A stretch of 62,801 nucleotides of DNA, taken from assembly GCA_902464035.1 (NCBI GenBank), contig CABQHT010000004.1:1-62801 (forward strand). The letters run 5' to 3'. The position numbers and the translations under genes are program-made. Under the pieces are notes generated by a model, which was not told the origin of the DNA, ran no database searches, and worked only from the letters and a program-made list of their open reading frames with translations. Of the stretch, positions 41,253 to 50,298 are shown piece by piece. Each line of letters starts with the position of its first letter. Position 1 is the first letter of the stretch. The DNA is from an uncultured Collinsella sp. Lineage in GTDB: Bacteria > Actinomycetota > Coriobacteriia > Coriobacteriales > Coriobacteriaceae.

Positions 41253-43370
41253 TTACTCGTCATTATCCCCGCGCGGCGCAATCTTTTCCACGCGAACGGC
41301 GTTTTCCTGGGTGAGCGCGGCGCCCGTAATGGAATCCCAGCGCAGCGGCGTGTGGTCGAGTGGACCGACGCCCAAGCCTTGAGCGCCACCGGCATCGGCG
41401 TCAAACGAACGCCCACCGGGGGCGGCCGAGGTGAAGATGCACGCCGGATGCAGATACGGCGTCGTCTCCACACGCACGCGGTCGCGGCCCATATCGCTCA
41501 CGAGTTCGACGATCTCGCCGTCGGCGATGCCCATGTGCGCAGCAGCATCGGCATTCATCTGCACGGCATCCAGGTCCGACCCAGCCTCAGCGGCACCTTG
41601 GGCTGCAAGCCTTCGCGAGGTATGCGACTCAAAGGGACGGTTGCCGCTAATGAGGCGAAACATCCCCGGGCCAGGCTCCACCATGGGAGCGATCCAGTTG
41701 GGCACACGACCCAGACCGGCTCGTTCCCATACGTCGCTTGCCAGCGCAATTTTGCCGCCATCCAAGGGAATCGCCGGCTCGCCCGTACGCGACGGCAACG
41801 TAACACCCGTGTCGGCCCAGCCGCGCTCCTTGAGCTCGTCCAGATTGATCCCAAAAGGCGCCACCTGGACAGCCGTCAGATCGTCAGACGTAAACTGGAA
41901 GTACTCGCCCGCGCCACACGCCTGCGCCAGACCGGCAAAAATCTCCCGACCGGGACGTGTGTCGTCATGCTGCACAGGCAGCACGGCGTTGCGGTAGAAC
42001 ACGCGCGAATCATTGGCGCCCACGACTGTGCCCACACCGCGGTCGGCCTCCAGATACGTCACGTCGGGCAGCACGAAGTCAGAAGCACGCGCTGTCTCGG
42101 ACCAGCGAATATCAATCGTCACGAGCAAGTCGAGCTGCTGCAAAATACCCAACCAAGCTTGTGCATTACCATAGCCCGCACCGGGGTTACTGGCATAGAC
42201 GATGAGCCCACGCAAATCGCCGGCAAGAATCGACTGACCGATGGTCGTACACAGGCCGCGCACCGGATCGACCAGTGGATAGCGCTCGGATCCCAGCTTG
42301 GACATGCGCGACACCGGCGGCGTCGCAAAGCGTGCGGGATCAAGGTCGCCCAGCGCAAGCGGTGTGGGTGGATTGAGCGCGCCGCCCACATGTCCAATAC
42401 AGCCCAGCAGCACATCGACCAGACAAATCGCGCGCGCAGTCTGGGTGCTGTTGGCATACGCAATGCCAATGCCGCCATGAAAGCCGGCGTCCACCACGGC
42501 AGCAGGCGCGGCCGCAGCTAGATCGCGCGCCGTGGCGGCGATCTCTGCGGCCGGCACGTCGCACATCGACTCGGCCCACTCGGGCGTCCAAGCACGGGCC
42601 GCCTGCGCCAGCTCGTCAAAACCCGTGGTATAGCGGGTCACGAACTCGTGGTCATACAGGTCCTCGGCAATCAAGACATGCGCAATACCCAACAGCAGCG
42701 CCAAGTCGCAGCCCGGGCGCACGCGCAACCAGCGGTCGGCAAGTGCAGCCGAGCCGCTGCGCCGGGGGTCAACCACGATAATCTTCGCCCCACGGCGACG
42801 GGCATCGTTGAGCGCGTCAACGGCCCCCATCGTCGACGAATCGACAATGGAACGCCCCAGGTACATAATGCAATCGGTATGCGCCAGGTCGGAGGCGGGA
42901 CTGTAGCCCAGGCTGTGCTCCCAGCCGGTAAGTCGGCTTACCTCGCAGGCACCGTCGGCACCGTACACGTTGGGCGAACCCAGCGCGTGCATAAGACGAT
43001 AGCCCCAGTAGCGGTCGAACGAGGGCACGCCGAGCGTCATGCCCAGCGCACGGGGCCCGCGCTCGTCAACAATCCCCAAAAGACACTCGGCAATCTGGGC
43101 AAACGCCTCATCCCAGGAAATCGCATCAAACCCCGAGCCATCAGCTCGGCGGCGCATGGGATGCAAAATCCGATCGCGCTCATCAAACGGCATGGACAGG
43201 CGATGCCGCCCGCGGGCGCACAGGGCACGCGCCGCGCATGGATGCCCCGGCACCGGCAACTCGGCCACCACACGACCGTCCTCAACGCGTGCCGCAAAGG
43301 CGCAATCGGCATAGCATCCCCCGCATGTGGTCACCACGGCGCGACCGTCACGCTTCACAGCAGATGCCAT
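41253..43370 (-). CDS. Molybdopterin oxidoreductase of the DMSO reductase family (Cys-type)
   Basis: The 705-residue protein binds a 4Fe-4S cluster through Cys16, Cys19, Cys23 and a later Cys (CGGCYADC...LCARGR). It has the family domains I to IV, ending with the C-terminal molydopterin-dinucleotide domain (GIADGEIVELVSDMGRDRVRV). The Mo ligand appears to be Cys142 (YGADGACEVSR), so unlike FdhF it does not use selenocysteine. No Tat signal, partner ferredoxin or membrane anchor is adjacent, so it may be a soluble orphan. The ATG at 43370 has GAAAGGGG 8 bases upstream. It heads the run selA-selB-tRNA-Sec-mobA. The substrate is unknown. Confidence 0.85.
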   Translation of the reverse strand: MASAVKRDGRAVVTTCGGCYADCAFAARVEDGRVVAELPVPGHPCAARALCARGRHRLSMPFDERDRILHPMRRRADGSGFDAISWDEAFAQIAECLLGIVDERGPRALGMTLGVPSFDRYWGYRLMHALGSPNVYGADGACEVSRLTGWEHSLGYSPASDLAHTDCIMYLGRSIVDSSTMGAVDALNDARRRGAKIIVVDPRRSGSAALADRWLRVRPGCDLALLLGIAHVLIAEDLYDHEFVTRYTTGFDELAQAARAWTPEWAESMCDVPAAEIAATARDLAAAAPAAVVDAGFHGGIGIAYANSTQTARAICLVDVLLGCIGHVGGALNPPTPLALGDLDPARFATPPVSRMSKLGSERYPLVDPVRGLCTTIGQSILAGDLRGLIVYASNPGAGYGNAQAWLGILQQLDLLVTIDIRWSETARASDFVLPDVTYLEADRGVGTVVGANDSRVFYRNAVLPVQHDDTRPGREIFAGLAQACGAGEYFQFTSDDLTAVQVAPFGINLDELKERGWADTGVTLPSRTGEPAIPLDGGKIALASDVWERAGLGRVPNWIAPMVEPGPGMFRLISGNRPFESHTSRRLAAQGAAEAGSDLDAVQMNADAAAHMGIADGEIVELVSDMGRDRVRVETTPYLHPACIFTSAAPGGRSFDADAGGAQGLGVGPLDHTPLRWDSITGAALTQENAVRVEKIAPRGDNDE

Positions 43371-43433
43371 CTCGATTACCCCTTTCACCAGCCAAACAGA
43401 ACAGGCCAACAGCCCGGCAACGAGCCCCAGACC

Positions 43434-43470
43434 AAAAAAGCCTCCCGCACGGCAACGCCCCGCGGGAGGC
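43434..43470 (-). terminator. Terminator of the formate hydrogenlyase operon
   Basis: GCCTCCCGC pairs with GCGGGAGGC (9 bp), followed on the minus strand by six T, 23 bases after the formate channel stop. It separates the hyf operon from the molybdopterin oxidoreductase gene. Confidence 0.88.
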
Positions 43471-43492
43471 CCGACGTCAAACAGACGGTACC

Positions 43493-44332
43493 TTACGCCT
43501 CGGACTTCTTGGCGTAGATAAACCAGTAGCCGAGCGCAACCAGAACCGCGCCGCCCACGATGTTGCCCAGCGTGGCGGCGGACAGGTTAAACGCAATGCC
43601 CGCGGCGTTGAGTGCATCGGCGCCGGCGACGTCGGCACCGTAGCCGCATGCATGCATCACGGCACCCATGGGCAAAAAGTACATGTTGGCAACGCAGTGC
43701 TCAAAACCGCAGGCCACAAACGCGGCAATGGGCAGCAAAATGCCCACGACCTTATCGACCACGGTCTTGCCGGCCGTACCGATCCACACGGCCAGGCACA
43801 CAAAGATGTTGCACAGGATGCCGCGGAAGAAGATCGTCACCCAGTCGATCGTCACCTTGCCGGCGGCGACGCTCACCATGGAATTGGCGACCGCCTCGCC
43901 GTTGAGCTTGTAAATGCCGGCCATGTACACCAAAAAGACGATGAACAGGGCACCGACAAAGTTACCGACCCACACGACGACCCAAGCCTTGAGCATCTGG
44001 GCCAAGGTGATCTTTTTGCTATTGAGCGCGCAGACCATGAGCGAGTTACCGGTAAACAGCTCGGCGCCGCACACCAGCACGAGCACCAGGCCCAGGCAAA
44101 AGCACAGGCCGCCCACGACGCGCTGGGCGCCCCAGCCCAGCGTGCTATCGCTCAAGAACACGGTAAAGAACAGGCCGCCGAAGGCAATAAACGCGCCGGC
44201 GAACATTGCCAACAGAAAGGCCTTTGCGACCGGCAGGTTGGCCTTGGTCACGCCGGCGGCCTCGGTCTTGACCTCGATCGCGGCGGGCGCCAAGCAATCG
44301 GGAGCAGGGTACTCCACCTTGGAATCTGCCAT
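43493..44332 (-). CDS. focA: Formate/nitrite channel (FocA/FocB family)
   Basis: The 279-residue membrane protein has six hydrophobic helices and the family signatures GAELFTGNSLMVCALNSKK and CGFEHCVANMYFLPMG. It forms a pentameric channel that moves formate across the membrane. The ATG at 44332 (MADSKV) is preferred; AGGAAAG lies about 12 bases upstream. As the last gene of the hyf operon it occupies the place of focB in E. coli, supplying formate to FdhF. Confidence 0.9.
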   Translation of the reverse strand: MADSKVEYPAPDCLAPAAIEVKTEAAGVTKANLPVAKAFLLAMFAGAFIAFGGLFFTVFLSDSTLGWGAQRVVGGLCFCLGLVLVLVCGAELFTGNSLMVCALNSKKITLAQMLKAWVVVWVGNFVGALFIVFLVYMAGIYKLNGEAVANSMVSVAAGKVTIDWVTIFFRGILCNIFVCLAVWIGTAGKTVVDKVVGILLPIAAFVACGFEHCVANMYFLPMGAVMHACGYGADVAGADALNAAGIAFNLSAATLGNIVGGAVLVALGYWFIYAKKSEA

Positions 44333-44371
44333 GTCAATCACTTCTTTCCTAATCAGCAGGGACAAGTGAAC

Positions 44372-44875
44372 CTATTGCTCTTGCCCCAAGCGGACAAAGT
44401 GGGAAAAGTCGTTGGCGGCCACTGCGTCGTACACGGCGTCGACGGCGTCAAAGACTTCTGGGGACATGGGGTTATAGAACTCCGTGTCGCCCGGCTGAAT
44501 CCCAACGAAGACGATATCATCGCACGATTGCTCAATCTCTTCGATCAGAATCGACAAAGGAAGCGAATGCGTGGTGAACATCGACTTGCGGGCCACATCG
44601 CGCTTGTCGAGCAAACGGATGGACCCGACGGGCAGCGCCATGTCGGCAGCATCGACCAAGACCAGACGCGGCGGACGCTCGCGCTTGACCTCGATGATGT
44701 CGTCCTCGGGTGTCTGACCGCCATCGATGGTGTACCAGCCGGCAAGCGGCGCGTCCTCCATCTTTTTGGAGAGCACAGGGCCGGCGGCATCGTCGGCACG
44801 CAGCACGCTTCCCGCCGTGAGCACAATGCCCGCAAACGGGGCGCCGTTCACACGTCCATCCACAACGCGACCCAT
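44372..44875 (-). CDS. hycI: Hydrogenase maturation protease (HycI type)
   Basis: The 167-residue endopeptidase removes the C-terminal extension of the [NiFe] large subunit after nickel insertion. It has the nickel-sensing acidic residues of the family in VLTAGSVLRADDAAGP, IDGGQTPED and LVDAADM. Its likely target is the extension after CTDR in HyfG (46960-48732). It overlaps hyfJ by one base. E. coli carries hycI in the hyc, not the hyf operon, so this placement is a difference. Confidence 0.88.
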   Translation of the reverse strand: MGRVVDGRVNGAPFAGIVLTAGSVLRADDAAGPVLSKKMEDAPLAGWYTIDGGQTPEDDIIEVKRERPPRLVLVDAADMALPVGSIRLLDKRDVARKSMFTTHSLPLSILIEEIEQSCDDIVFVGIQPGDTEFYNPMSPEVFDAVDAVYDAVAANDFSHFVRLGQEQ

Positions 44876-45456
44876 TACTGCAACCTCCCCGTCAGATACA
44901 CGCCCGACACATCGCGCACGCGCTCCACCAGATCGCGAAACTTCATTAAAAACGCGACCTGCTGGGCATGAAGACCAAAGTCGTCATCGAACACCGAGAT
45001 GCCGGCCTTGGCAGAACCGCGAAAACCGCGCTCGTCGAGCAGCGCATCGCAGACCTCGAGCAGCGACGGTACGGCCGCCTTGTCGAGCTGGCACTCGCCA
45101 AAGGAGCGGATGGCCTCAAACTTGGTCTTGGCCTCCCCCTCCGGCAGCGCGTCGATAAGCGTATAGAACACGTTCACCGGCACCGACAGGCGCGGCTCAA
45201 AGCAGTCGAGCACGCCGGTGTGGTGGCCCACGGCGAGCGTGTAGTACAGCACGTCGCAGGCCTCCTGGGGAACGTCTTCCTCGGTCTCCACAAACTTACG
45301 CGTGAGCTCGTAAAAGACCACCTGGTCGGGCGCATGGTCCAGGCAAGGGTCGGCGACGCCCTCGGCAGCCTCGTCACTTGCGCGCGAGGCATCGCCAAAG
45401 GAGCCGCCGAGCATGCCGGGGCCCGCAAAGTAACCAGAGCGGTCCGTGAGCTCCAT
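44875..45456 (-). CDS. hyfJ: Formate hydrogenlyase maturation protein HycH/HyfJ
   Basis: The 193-residue protein matches the HycH/HyfJ family by operon place and by sequence (VFYELTRKFVETEEDVP, VLYYTLAVGHHTGVLDCF). HycH is needed for assembly of the hydrogenase large subunit in E. coli but is not part of the final complex. The start is preceded by GGAGG in the end of hyfI. Confidence 0.8.
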   Translation of the reverse strand: MELTDRSGYFAGPGMLGGSFGDASRASDEAAEGVADPCLDHAPDQVVFYELTRKFVETEEDVPQEACDVLYYTLAVGHHTGVLDCFEPRLSVPVNVFYTLIDALPEGEAKTKFEAIRSFGECQLDKAAVPSLLEVCDALLDERGFRGSAKAGISVFDDDFGLHAQQVAFLMKFRDLVERVRDVSGVYLTGRLQ

Positions 45457-46239
45457 CTAACGACCTCCGGCCAGCACCAGATCCTGCAGCGCCGAGTAGA
45501 CCTCGACGCGGCGCGGATCGTCCTGCTTGTCGATGAGCAGCGCCATGGCACCGCGGATATCGCCCTTGGGCGCGCCCTCGAGCGTATCCATAAACTCGTT
45601 AGCCAGGTCGCGGCCATAACGGTAGCCGCTCATGGCGCGAGCCTCGCGCTCGATGGCAACACGCAGCTTGTACGGCACGCCGGGGTGCAGGATATCAGCC
45701 TGCTCGCCGGCGGCCTCCACCGTGGTCTCAGCATGGAGCTTTTGGTCCAAAAGCCCCAACGCCATGGCAAAGCCGTAGATGGTCTGCGCAGGGCTGGGCG
45801 GGCAGCCGGGGATGTAGACATCGACCGGCAGAATCTTGTCCGTGCCGCCCCAGACGCAGTAGTTGTCGTAGAAGATGCCACCGGTGCAGCCGCACGCGCC
45901 GTAGGACACTACGATCTTGGGATCGGGTGCGGCCTCAAAGGCGCGCAGGGCCGGCATGCGCATGGCACGCGTCACGGCGCCGGTGTACAGCAGCACATCG
46001 GCGTGACGGGGCGAGGGCACGACCTTGATGCCAAAGCGCTCGACGTCGAAGACGGGCGTGATGGAACCGAAGATCTCGATCTCGCAGCCGTTGCAGCCGC
46101 CGCAGTCGACACGGTAGACGTACACTGAGCGCTTGATCTTCTTAAGAAGGGTCGCCTTGGCCTTCTCGATGCTCTCGTCGAGCTCGATCTTGGTCGGGCG
46201 GTACTGAAGCCGCTCGGGCAAAAGCGTGGGTTCGGCCAT
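45457..46239 (-). CDS. hyfI: [NiFe] hydrogenase small subunit HyfI
   Basis: The 260-residue subunit carries the proximal [4Fe-4S] cluster (DCGGCNGCEIEIF near residue 45, GACGCTGG, IPGCPPSP) through which electrons reach the active site in HyfG. It is homologous to HycG and to NuoB of complex I, the group 4a type without a Tat signal. It sits between hyfH and hyfJ as in E. coli. Confidence 0.93.
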   Translation of the reverse strand: MAEPTLLPERLQYRPTKIELDESIEKAKATLLKKIKRSVYVYRVDCGGCNGCEIEIFGSITPVFDVERFGIKVVPSPRHADVLLYTGAVTRAMRMPALRAFEAAPDPKIVVSYGACGCTGGIFYDNYCVWGGTDKILPVDVYIPGCPPSPAQTIYGFAMALGLLDQKLHAETTVEAAGEQADILHPGVPYKLRVAIEREARAMSGYRYGRDLANEFMDTLEGAPKGDIRGAMALLIDKQDDPRRVEVYSALQDLVLAGGR

Positions 46240-46241
46240 GG

Positions 46242-46958
46242 TTACTCCTCCTTCTTATCGAGATCCATGATGATGCCCTCGACCGGCGCCGGACCGGCGG
46301 GAATCTCGGGCGCATCGGGGTTAAGCTCGCGGTCGATATACTCCGGGTTCACGCCGTGGCCGCCAAGATACTCCATGCCGGGGCCCTGGGGCTCACCGGA
46401 CGTGAGCGTCTCGTTGGCAACCATGCCGACCGCGTTGCCGGTCTTGACGGCCGACGCGGCGCGCAGAGCGTCGAGCTCGCGCTTGCACTCCTGGCACATG
46501 CCGACGGTACGGGCGGCCTGGATGGCCTCCATGCCGCCGGCCTTTTGCAGCAGGCGCTTGGCGTAGTCGATCTCCTTGTGCGGGGCGAACGGCTTGCCGC
46601 AGCGCGAGCAATGCTCGAGCGTATAGACACTCTTGCTCGTGAGGTCAGCCTTGCTCATGACGGCCAGCTCAAACTCCTCGGTGAGCTTGATGGCCTCCAT
46701 GGGGCAGGCCTCCTCGCAGCGGCCGCAGAAGATGCAGCGGCCGTAGTCGATCGACCAGGTGATGGTATCGGCCGCAAGGTCGGTGTCCATGCGAATGGCA
46801 TCGGCCGGGCACGCAACGCCGCAGGCACCGCATGCGATGCACAGCTCGGCGTTGTGCTCGGGCTTGCCGCGCATGTCCTTGTTGGTGGGGAACGGCGCAA
46901 ACGGGTACTTGACCGTCGCGTCGCCGGCCTTGGCGTTAACCTTCCAAAGCTTCAGCAT
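46242..46958 (-). CDS. hyfH: Hydrogenase-4 ferredoxin subunit HyfH
   Basis: The 238-residue NuoI/HycF-like subunit has two [4Fe-4S] sites, CIACGACGVACP and CIFCGRCEEACP, and an extra Cys pair region (CSRCGKPF...CQECKREL) of zinc-ribbon appearance. It bridges electrons from the FdhF/HyfA arm to the HyfI/HyfG pair. The ATG at 46958 lies just after the hyfG stop with GAGGAGG upstream; a longer reading inside hyfG is rejected. Confidence 0.92.
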   Translation of the reverse strand: MLKLWKVNAKAGDATVKYPFAPFPTNKDMRGKPEHNAELCIACGACGVACPADAIRMDTDLAADTITWSIDYGRCIFCGRCEEACPMEAIKLTEEFELAVMSKADLTSKSVYTLEHCSRCGKPFAPHKEIDYAKRLLQKAGGMEAIQAARTVGMCQECKRELDALRAASAVKTGNAVGMVANETLTSGEPQGPGMEYLGGHGVNPEYIDRELNPDAPEIPAGPAPVEGIIMDLDKKEE

Positions 46959-46959
46959 A

Positions 46960-48732
46960 TTAGAGCGCCTCCTCATCGAGCGGAGCGGCCATGGTGCCCT
47001 CGCCCGCAAGCGGCGACTTGTCGCGCCAGACGTTCTCGAACTGCTCCTTGTCGAGCACGTGGTCGCGCTTGGCGGCGACGTCGGTCACTGTCACGCGGTC
47101 GGTGCAGGAGTAGCACGGGTCGAGCGAGCCGACGATCAGCGCCGCATCACCCACGGTGTTGCCGCGGAACATGTAGCGCAGGACCGGCCAGTTGCTGTAC
47201 GTAGCGGCCTTGGCGCGCCAGCGGTAGCACTTCTGGTTGTTGCCGAGCATGGCCCAGTGCACGTCCTCGCCGCGCGGCGCCTCGGTGGCACCGATGGCGT
47301 ACTTATGCGGGGTGTACTCCCAATCCGTGGTGAGGATGGGGCCCGACGGGCAGTTCTCAAGCATGGTCTCGATCATGTCGATCGAATCGTAGACCTCCTG
47401 GATGCGGACGGCGGTACGGCCGAAGGCATCGCAGGTGTCGGCCGTAGCGGCGTGCATCTTTTGGACGTCCGGATCGGCGTAGCCGTCGAAGGGATGGTCA
47501 AAGCGCACGTCGCGGGCATAGCCCGAGCCACGCATGAGCGGGCCGACCGGCGAGAAGTCGCGTGCGATCTTGCGATCCAGAATGCCGATACCGCTCGTAC
47601 GCTCGATAAAGTTGGGAGTAGAGAGCAGCACGTCGACGAGCTCCTGAACCTCGGAGCGCAGCTGGTGGATGGTCGTGAGCGTGGAGAGCTTCTGCTCGGC
47701 CAAAATGTCACGACGCACGCCGCCGATCACGTTGAGGCCGTAGGTCTTGCGGTGACCGGAAAGCTTCTCGGCCAGGTCCATGGACTTCTCGCGGACGCGG
47801 AAGAACTGCTGGAAGCCGGAGTCGAAGCCCGTGTAGTGCGACGCCAGGCCAATATTGAGCAGATGCGAGTGCAGACGCTCGACCTCGAGCATGATGGCGC
47901 GGATGTATTGGGCGCGCGGCGGAACATGAATGCCCTGGGCGCGCTCGACGGCCTCGGCATAGGCCACCGAGTGGGCGCAGCCGCAGATGCCGCAGATGCG
48001 GTCGGCGAGGAACGTCACGGCGTCATAGTTCAGGCGCGTCTCGGCGACCTTCTCCATGCCGCGGTGCACGTAGAACAGACGGTAGTCGGCGTCGACGATC
48101 GTCTCGCCCTCAACGAACAGGCGGAAGTGGCCGGGCTCGTCGGAGGTAATGTGCAGCGGGCCCATGGGGACGAGCGTGGTCTCCTTGCCCTTGGTATCGG
48201 CCAAGAACTCGTAGTTTTCCATGTCGCTCGCGGGAGCGGGACGGAAACGGTAGTCCATGGAGTCCTTGCGCAGCGGATACAGGCCGCTGGGCCAATCGTC
48301 GGGCAGCACCAGGCGGCGACGATCGGGCAGACCCTCGGGAATCAGACCAAACATGTCGCGAAGCTCGCGCTCGCCCCACACGCAGGCGGGGACGAACGGC
48401 GTCACGGACGGGAACGTCATCTTGGCGGGATCGACCTCGGTGCGCACGGTCACCCAGCCGGGGTCCTCCCCCTCCATAGAGATGACGTAGTACACGGCGT
48501 AGCGACCGCACAGACTGCGCTCGTCGTTGCCGATGATCACGGGAATCCAGCCGTAACGCTCGTAATACAGGTAGTGGACGGCCTCGGGCAGCTTGTCCTG
48601 CTTGACGGTGATCGTCAGCTGGTCCTCGCACTGCCACTCGACCTTCTCGATGCAGCCCGGAACGGCGCGGCGCAGGGCCTCGACATGGCTCTCGCAGCGA
48701 CGGGCATACACCTTGTTCTCAGTTTCAATCAT
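46960..48732 (-). CDS. hyfG: [NiFe] hydrogenase large subunit HyfG
   Basis: The 590-residue subunit fuses an N-terminal NuoC-like domain (VWGERELRDMFGLIPEGLPD) to the [NiFe]-containing large domain. Nickel ligands are the pairs in DRICGICGCAHS and DPCYSCTDR. About 44 residues follow CTDR; this is the maturation tail that HycI should cut. It is of the group 4a (HycE/HyfG) type that evolves H2 in formate hydrogenlyase. It lies 3 bases after hyfF. Confidence 0.94.
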   Translation of the reverse strand: MIETENKVYARRCESHVEALRRAVPGCIEKVEWQCEDQLTITVKQDKLPEAVHYLYYERYGWIPVIIGNDERSLCGRYAVYYVISMEGEDPGWVTVRTEVDPAKMTFPSVTPFVPACVWGERELRDMFGLIPEGLPDRRRLVLPDDWPSGLYPLRKDSMDYRFRPAPASDMENYEFLADTKGKETTLVPMGPLHITSDEPGHFRLFVEGETIVDADYRLFYVHRGMEKVAETRLNYDAVTFLADRICGICGCAHSVAYAEAVERAQGIHVPPRAQYIRAIMLEVERLHSHLLNIGLASHYTGFDSGFQQFFRVREKSMDLAEKLSGHRKTYGLNVIGGVRRDILAEQKLSTLTTIHQLRSEVQELVDVLLSTPNFIERTSGIGILDRKIARDFSPVGPLMRGSGYARDVRFDHPFDGYADPDVQKMHAATADTCDAFGRTAVRIQEVYDSIDMIETMLENCPSGPILTTDWEYTPHKYAIGATEAPRGEDVHWAMLGNNQKCYRWRAKAATYSNWPVLRYMFRGNTVGDAALIVGSLDPCYSCTDRVTVTDVAAKRDHVLDKEQFENVWRDKSPLAGEGTMAAPLDEEAL

Positions 48733-48735
48733 TCG

Positions 48736-50295
48736 TTACTCCACCTCGCTCTGAGCGGTCTCGGTACCGAACACAGCGCGGTACATCGGCGTCGCGTGAA
48801 GTTCCTCGGTGCTCTGCTCGAGCACGATGCCGGTCGCGCTCTCCACACCGTGCACGAGAGGCAGCGGGGTGGCGATGCCAAACCACAAGATCATGACAGC
48901 CAGGATGATTTCGGGGATAAGCATGAGCGCCGGAGCCTCATGCTTACCCATGCCCTGGGGCGCATGGCCGAATACCGACTTGAGTGCGATGCGGGTGAGC
49001 GCGGAGATGGCCACGGTAAGACCGAGGGCGACCACGACGACCAGCCACATGGGACCGGCGGTAACACCGGCGACAAAAGTCAGGAACTCGGAAATAAACA
49101 TGCCAAAGGGCGGGAAGGCACCAAGACCGAGCAGTGCCAGGACGGCGAGCGCGGCGGTTGCGGGTGCAACCTCGACGACGCCCTGGATCTTGGCCAGGCT
49201 ACGCGTGCCAAAGGCGTGCTGGATGTTGCCGGACACGCAGAAGGCAAGCGTCTTGGTAAAGCCGTGGAACACGCAGTGCAGCAGGGCCGCGGCGATACCC
49301 AGCGGGCCACCGATACCCAGGCACAGGGCGATAACGCCCACGTTCTCCACAGACGAGTACGCAAAGCGGCGCTTGAGGTCGTCCTGGCGAAACATCGAAA
49401 GTGCCGCCACCAAAATGGACAGCGTGCCGACGATCAGCAGCAATATTTGCGGATACTCGGCGCCCACGGCTTGGATAGTAAAGCCGTAGAAGCGCATGAT
49501 CACAAGCATGGCGCACTTAAGCAGCACGCCCGAGAGCAGGGCCGAGACAGGGCTCGGGGCCTGGGAGTGGGCATCGGGCAGCCAAGTGTGCATGGGGAAC
49601 AGGCCGGCCTTGGTGCCAAAACCGATCACGACAAACGCAAAGGCGAGGCGCATGAGCGTCGGGTCGAACTGATCGGCATACGGCAGCACGCACGACAGGA
49701 ATGCGGCCTCGTGGGCATTGGGAATCACGTCGGCGGCGTTGGCGTAGATCAGCAGCGTACCGAACAGGCCGAAGGCCACGCCGGCGGTGCAGACCATCGC
49801 ATACTTCCAAGAAGCCTCGAGGGCCGTCTTGTTCTTGTAGATACCCACGAGGAATACGGTGGAAAGCGTGGTTGCCTCCACGGCGGCCCACGTGAGGATC
49901 ATGTTGTTGGACAGGCACGCGAGCAGCATGGTGAACACGAACAGGCTAAACAGCGCAAAATACTGCTTGGCGCGCTCGGCGGGCATGGAGCCCTCCTCGA
50001 TATCGGCCTTTACATAGGGCAGCGAGAACAGCCCCGTAAGAAAACCGATAAAGCCGATGAGCAGCACAAAGATGGCGCCCAACGAATCGAGGTGGAACCA
50101 CAGGCCAAGAGCGCTCGCGGTTTCGCCGCTCATAAGGACGTCACCGGCTGTCATTATCGACAGCACCAGGACGGCTGCGACGGAGACCAGGTTGAGACCG
50201 GCAAACACGTTATAGGACGTGTTCTTGGGCAAAAACGCCATGACCAGCGAGAACACCAAAGGAGTCGCGAGTAGGGCGAGAATCAACGTTTCCAT
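48736..50295 (-). CDS. hyfF: Hydrogenase-4 antiporter-like membrane subunit HyfF
   Basis: The 519-residue protein has about 14 hydrophobic helices and the MrpD/NuoN family motifs: Glu in WAAVEATTLSTVFLVG, Lys in GFGTKAGLFPMHTWLPDAH and Lys in LLSGVLLKCAM. It is a proton-pumping-type module absent from the simpler hyc complex, which marks this as the larger FHL-2 form. It lies 4 bases behind hyfE. Confidence 0.92.
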   Translation of the reverse strand: METLILALLATPLVFSLVMAFLPKNTSYNVFAGLNLVSVAAVLVLSIMTAGDVLMSGETASALGLWFHLDSLGAIFVLLIGFIGFLTGLFSLPYVKADIEEGSMPAERAKQYFALFSLFVFTMLLACLSNNMILTWAAVEATTLSTVFLVGIYKNKTALEASWKYAMVCTAGVAFGLFGTLLIYANAADVIPNAHEAAFLSCVLPYADQFDPTLMRLAFAFVVIGFGTKAGLFPMHTWLPDAHSQAPSPVSALLSGVLLKCAMLVIMRFYGFTIQAVGAEYPQILLLIVGTLSILVAALSMFRQDDLKRRFAYSSVENVGVIALCLGIGGPLGIAAALLHCVFHGFTKTLAFCVSGNIQHAFGTRSLAKIQGVVEVAPATAALAVLALLGLGAFPPFGMFISEFLTFVAGVTAGPMWLVVVVALGLTVAISALTRIALKSVFGHAPQGMGKHEAPALMLIPEIILAVMILWFGIATPLPLVHGVESATGIVLEQSTEELHATPMYRAVFGTETAQSEVE

Positions 50296-50298
50296 GGA

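Noticed and set aside
41253..43370. Second selenoprotein formate dehydrogenase
   Set aside because: The Mo-ligand position is a Cys codon (GACEVSR), and there is no in-frame TGA.
46759..50274. A 1171-codon plus-strand open frame opposite hyfF-hyfH
   Set aside because: It is a GC-driven shadow of well-recognised hydrogenase genes and is His/Gly/Asp-rich low-complexity sequence without family motifs. The same applies to the long plus-strand frames opposite thrS (14646-16625), valS (24770-27070), clpX, the molybdenum hydroxylase (30893-33766), gdhA and hyfB.
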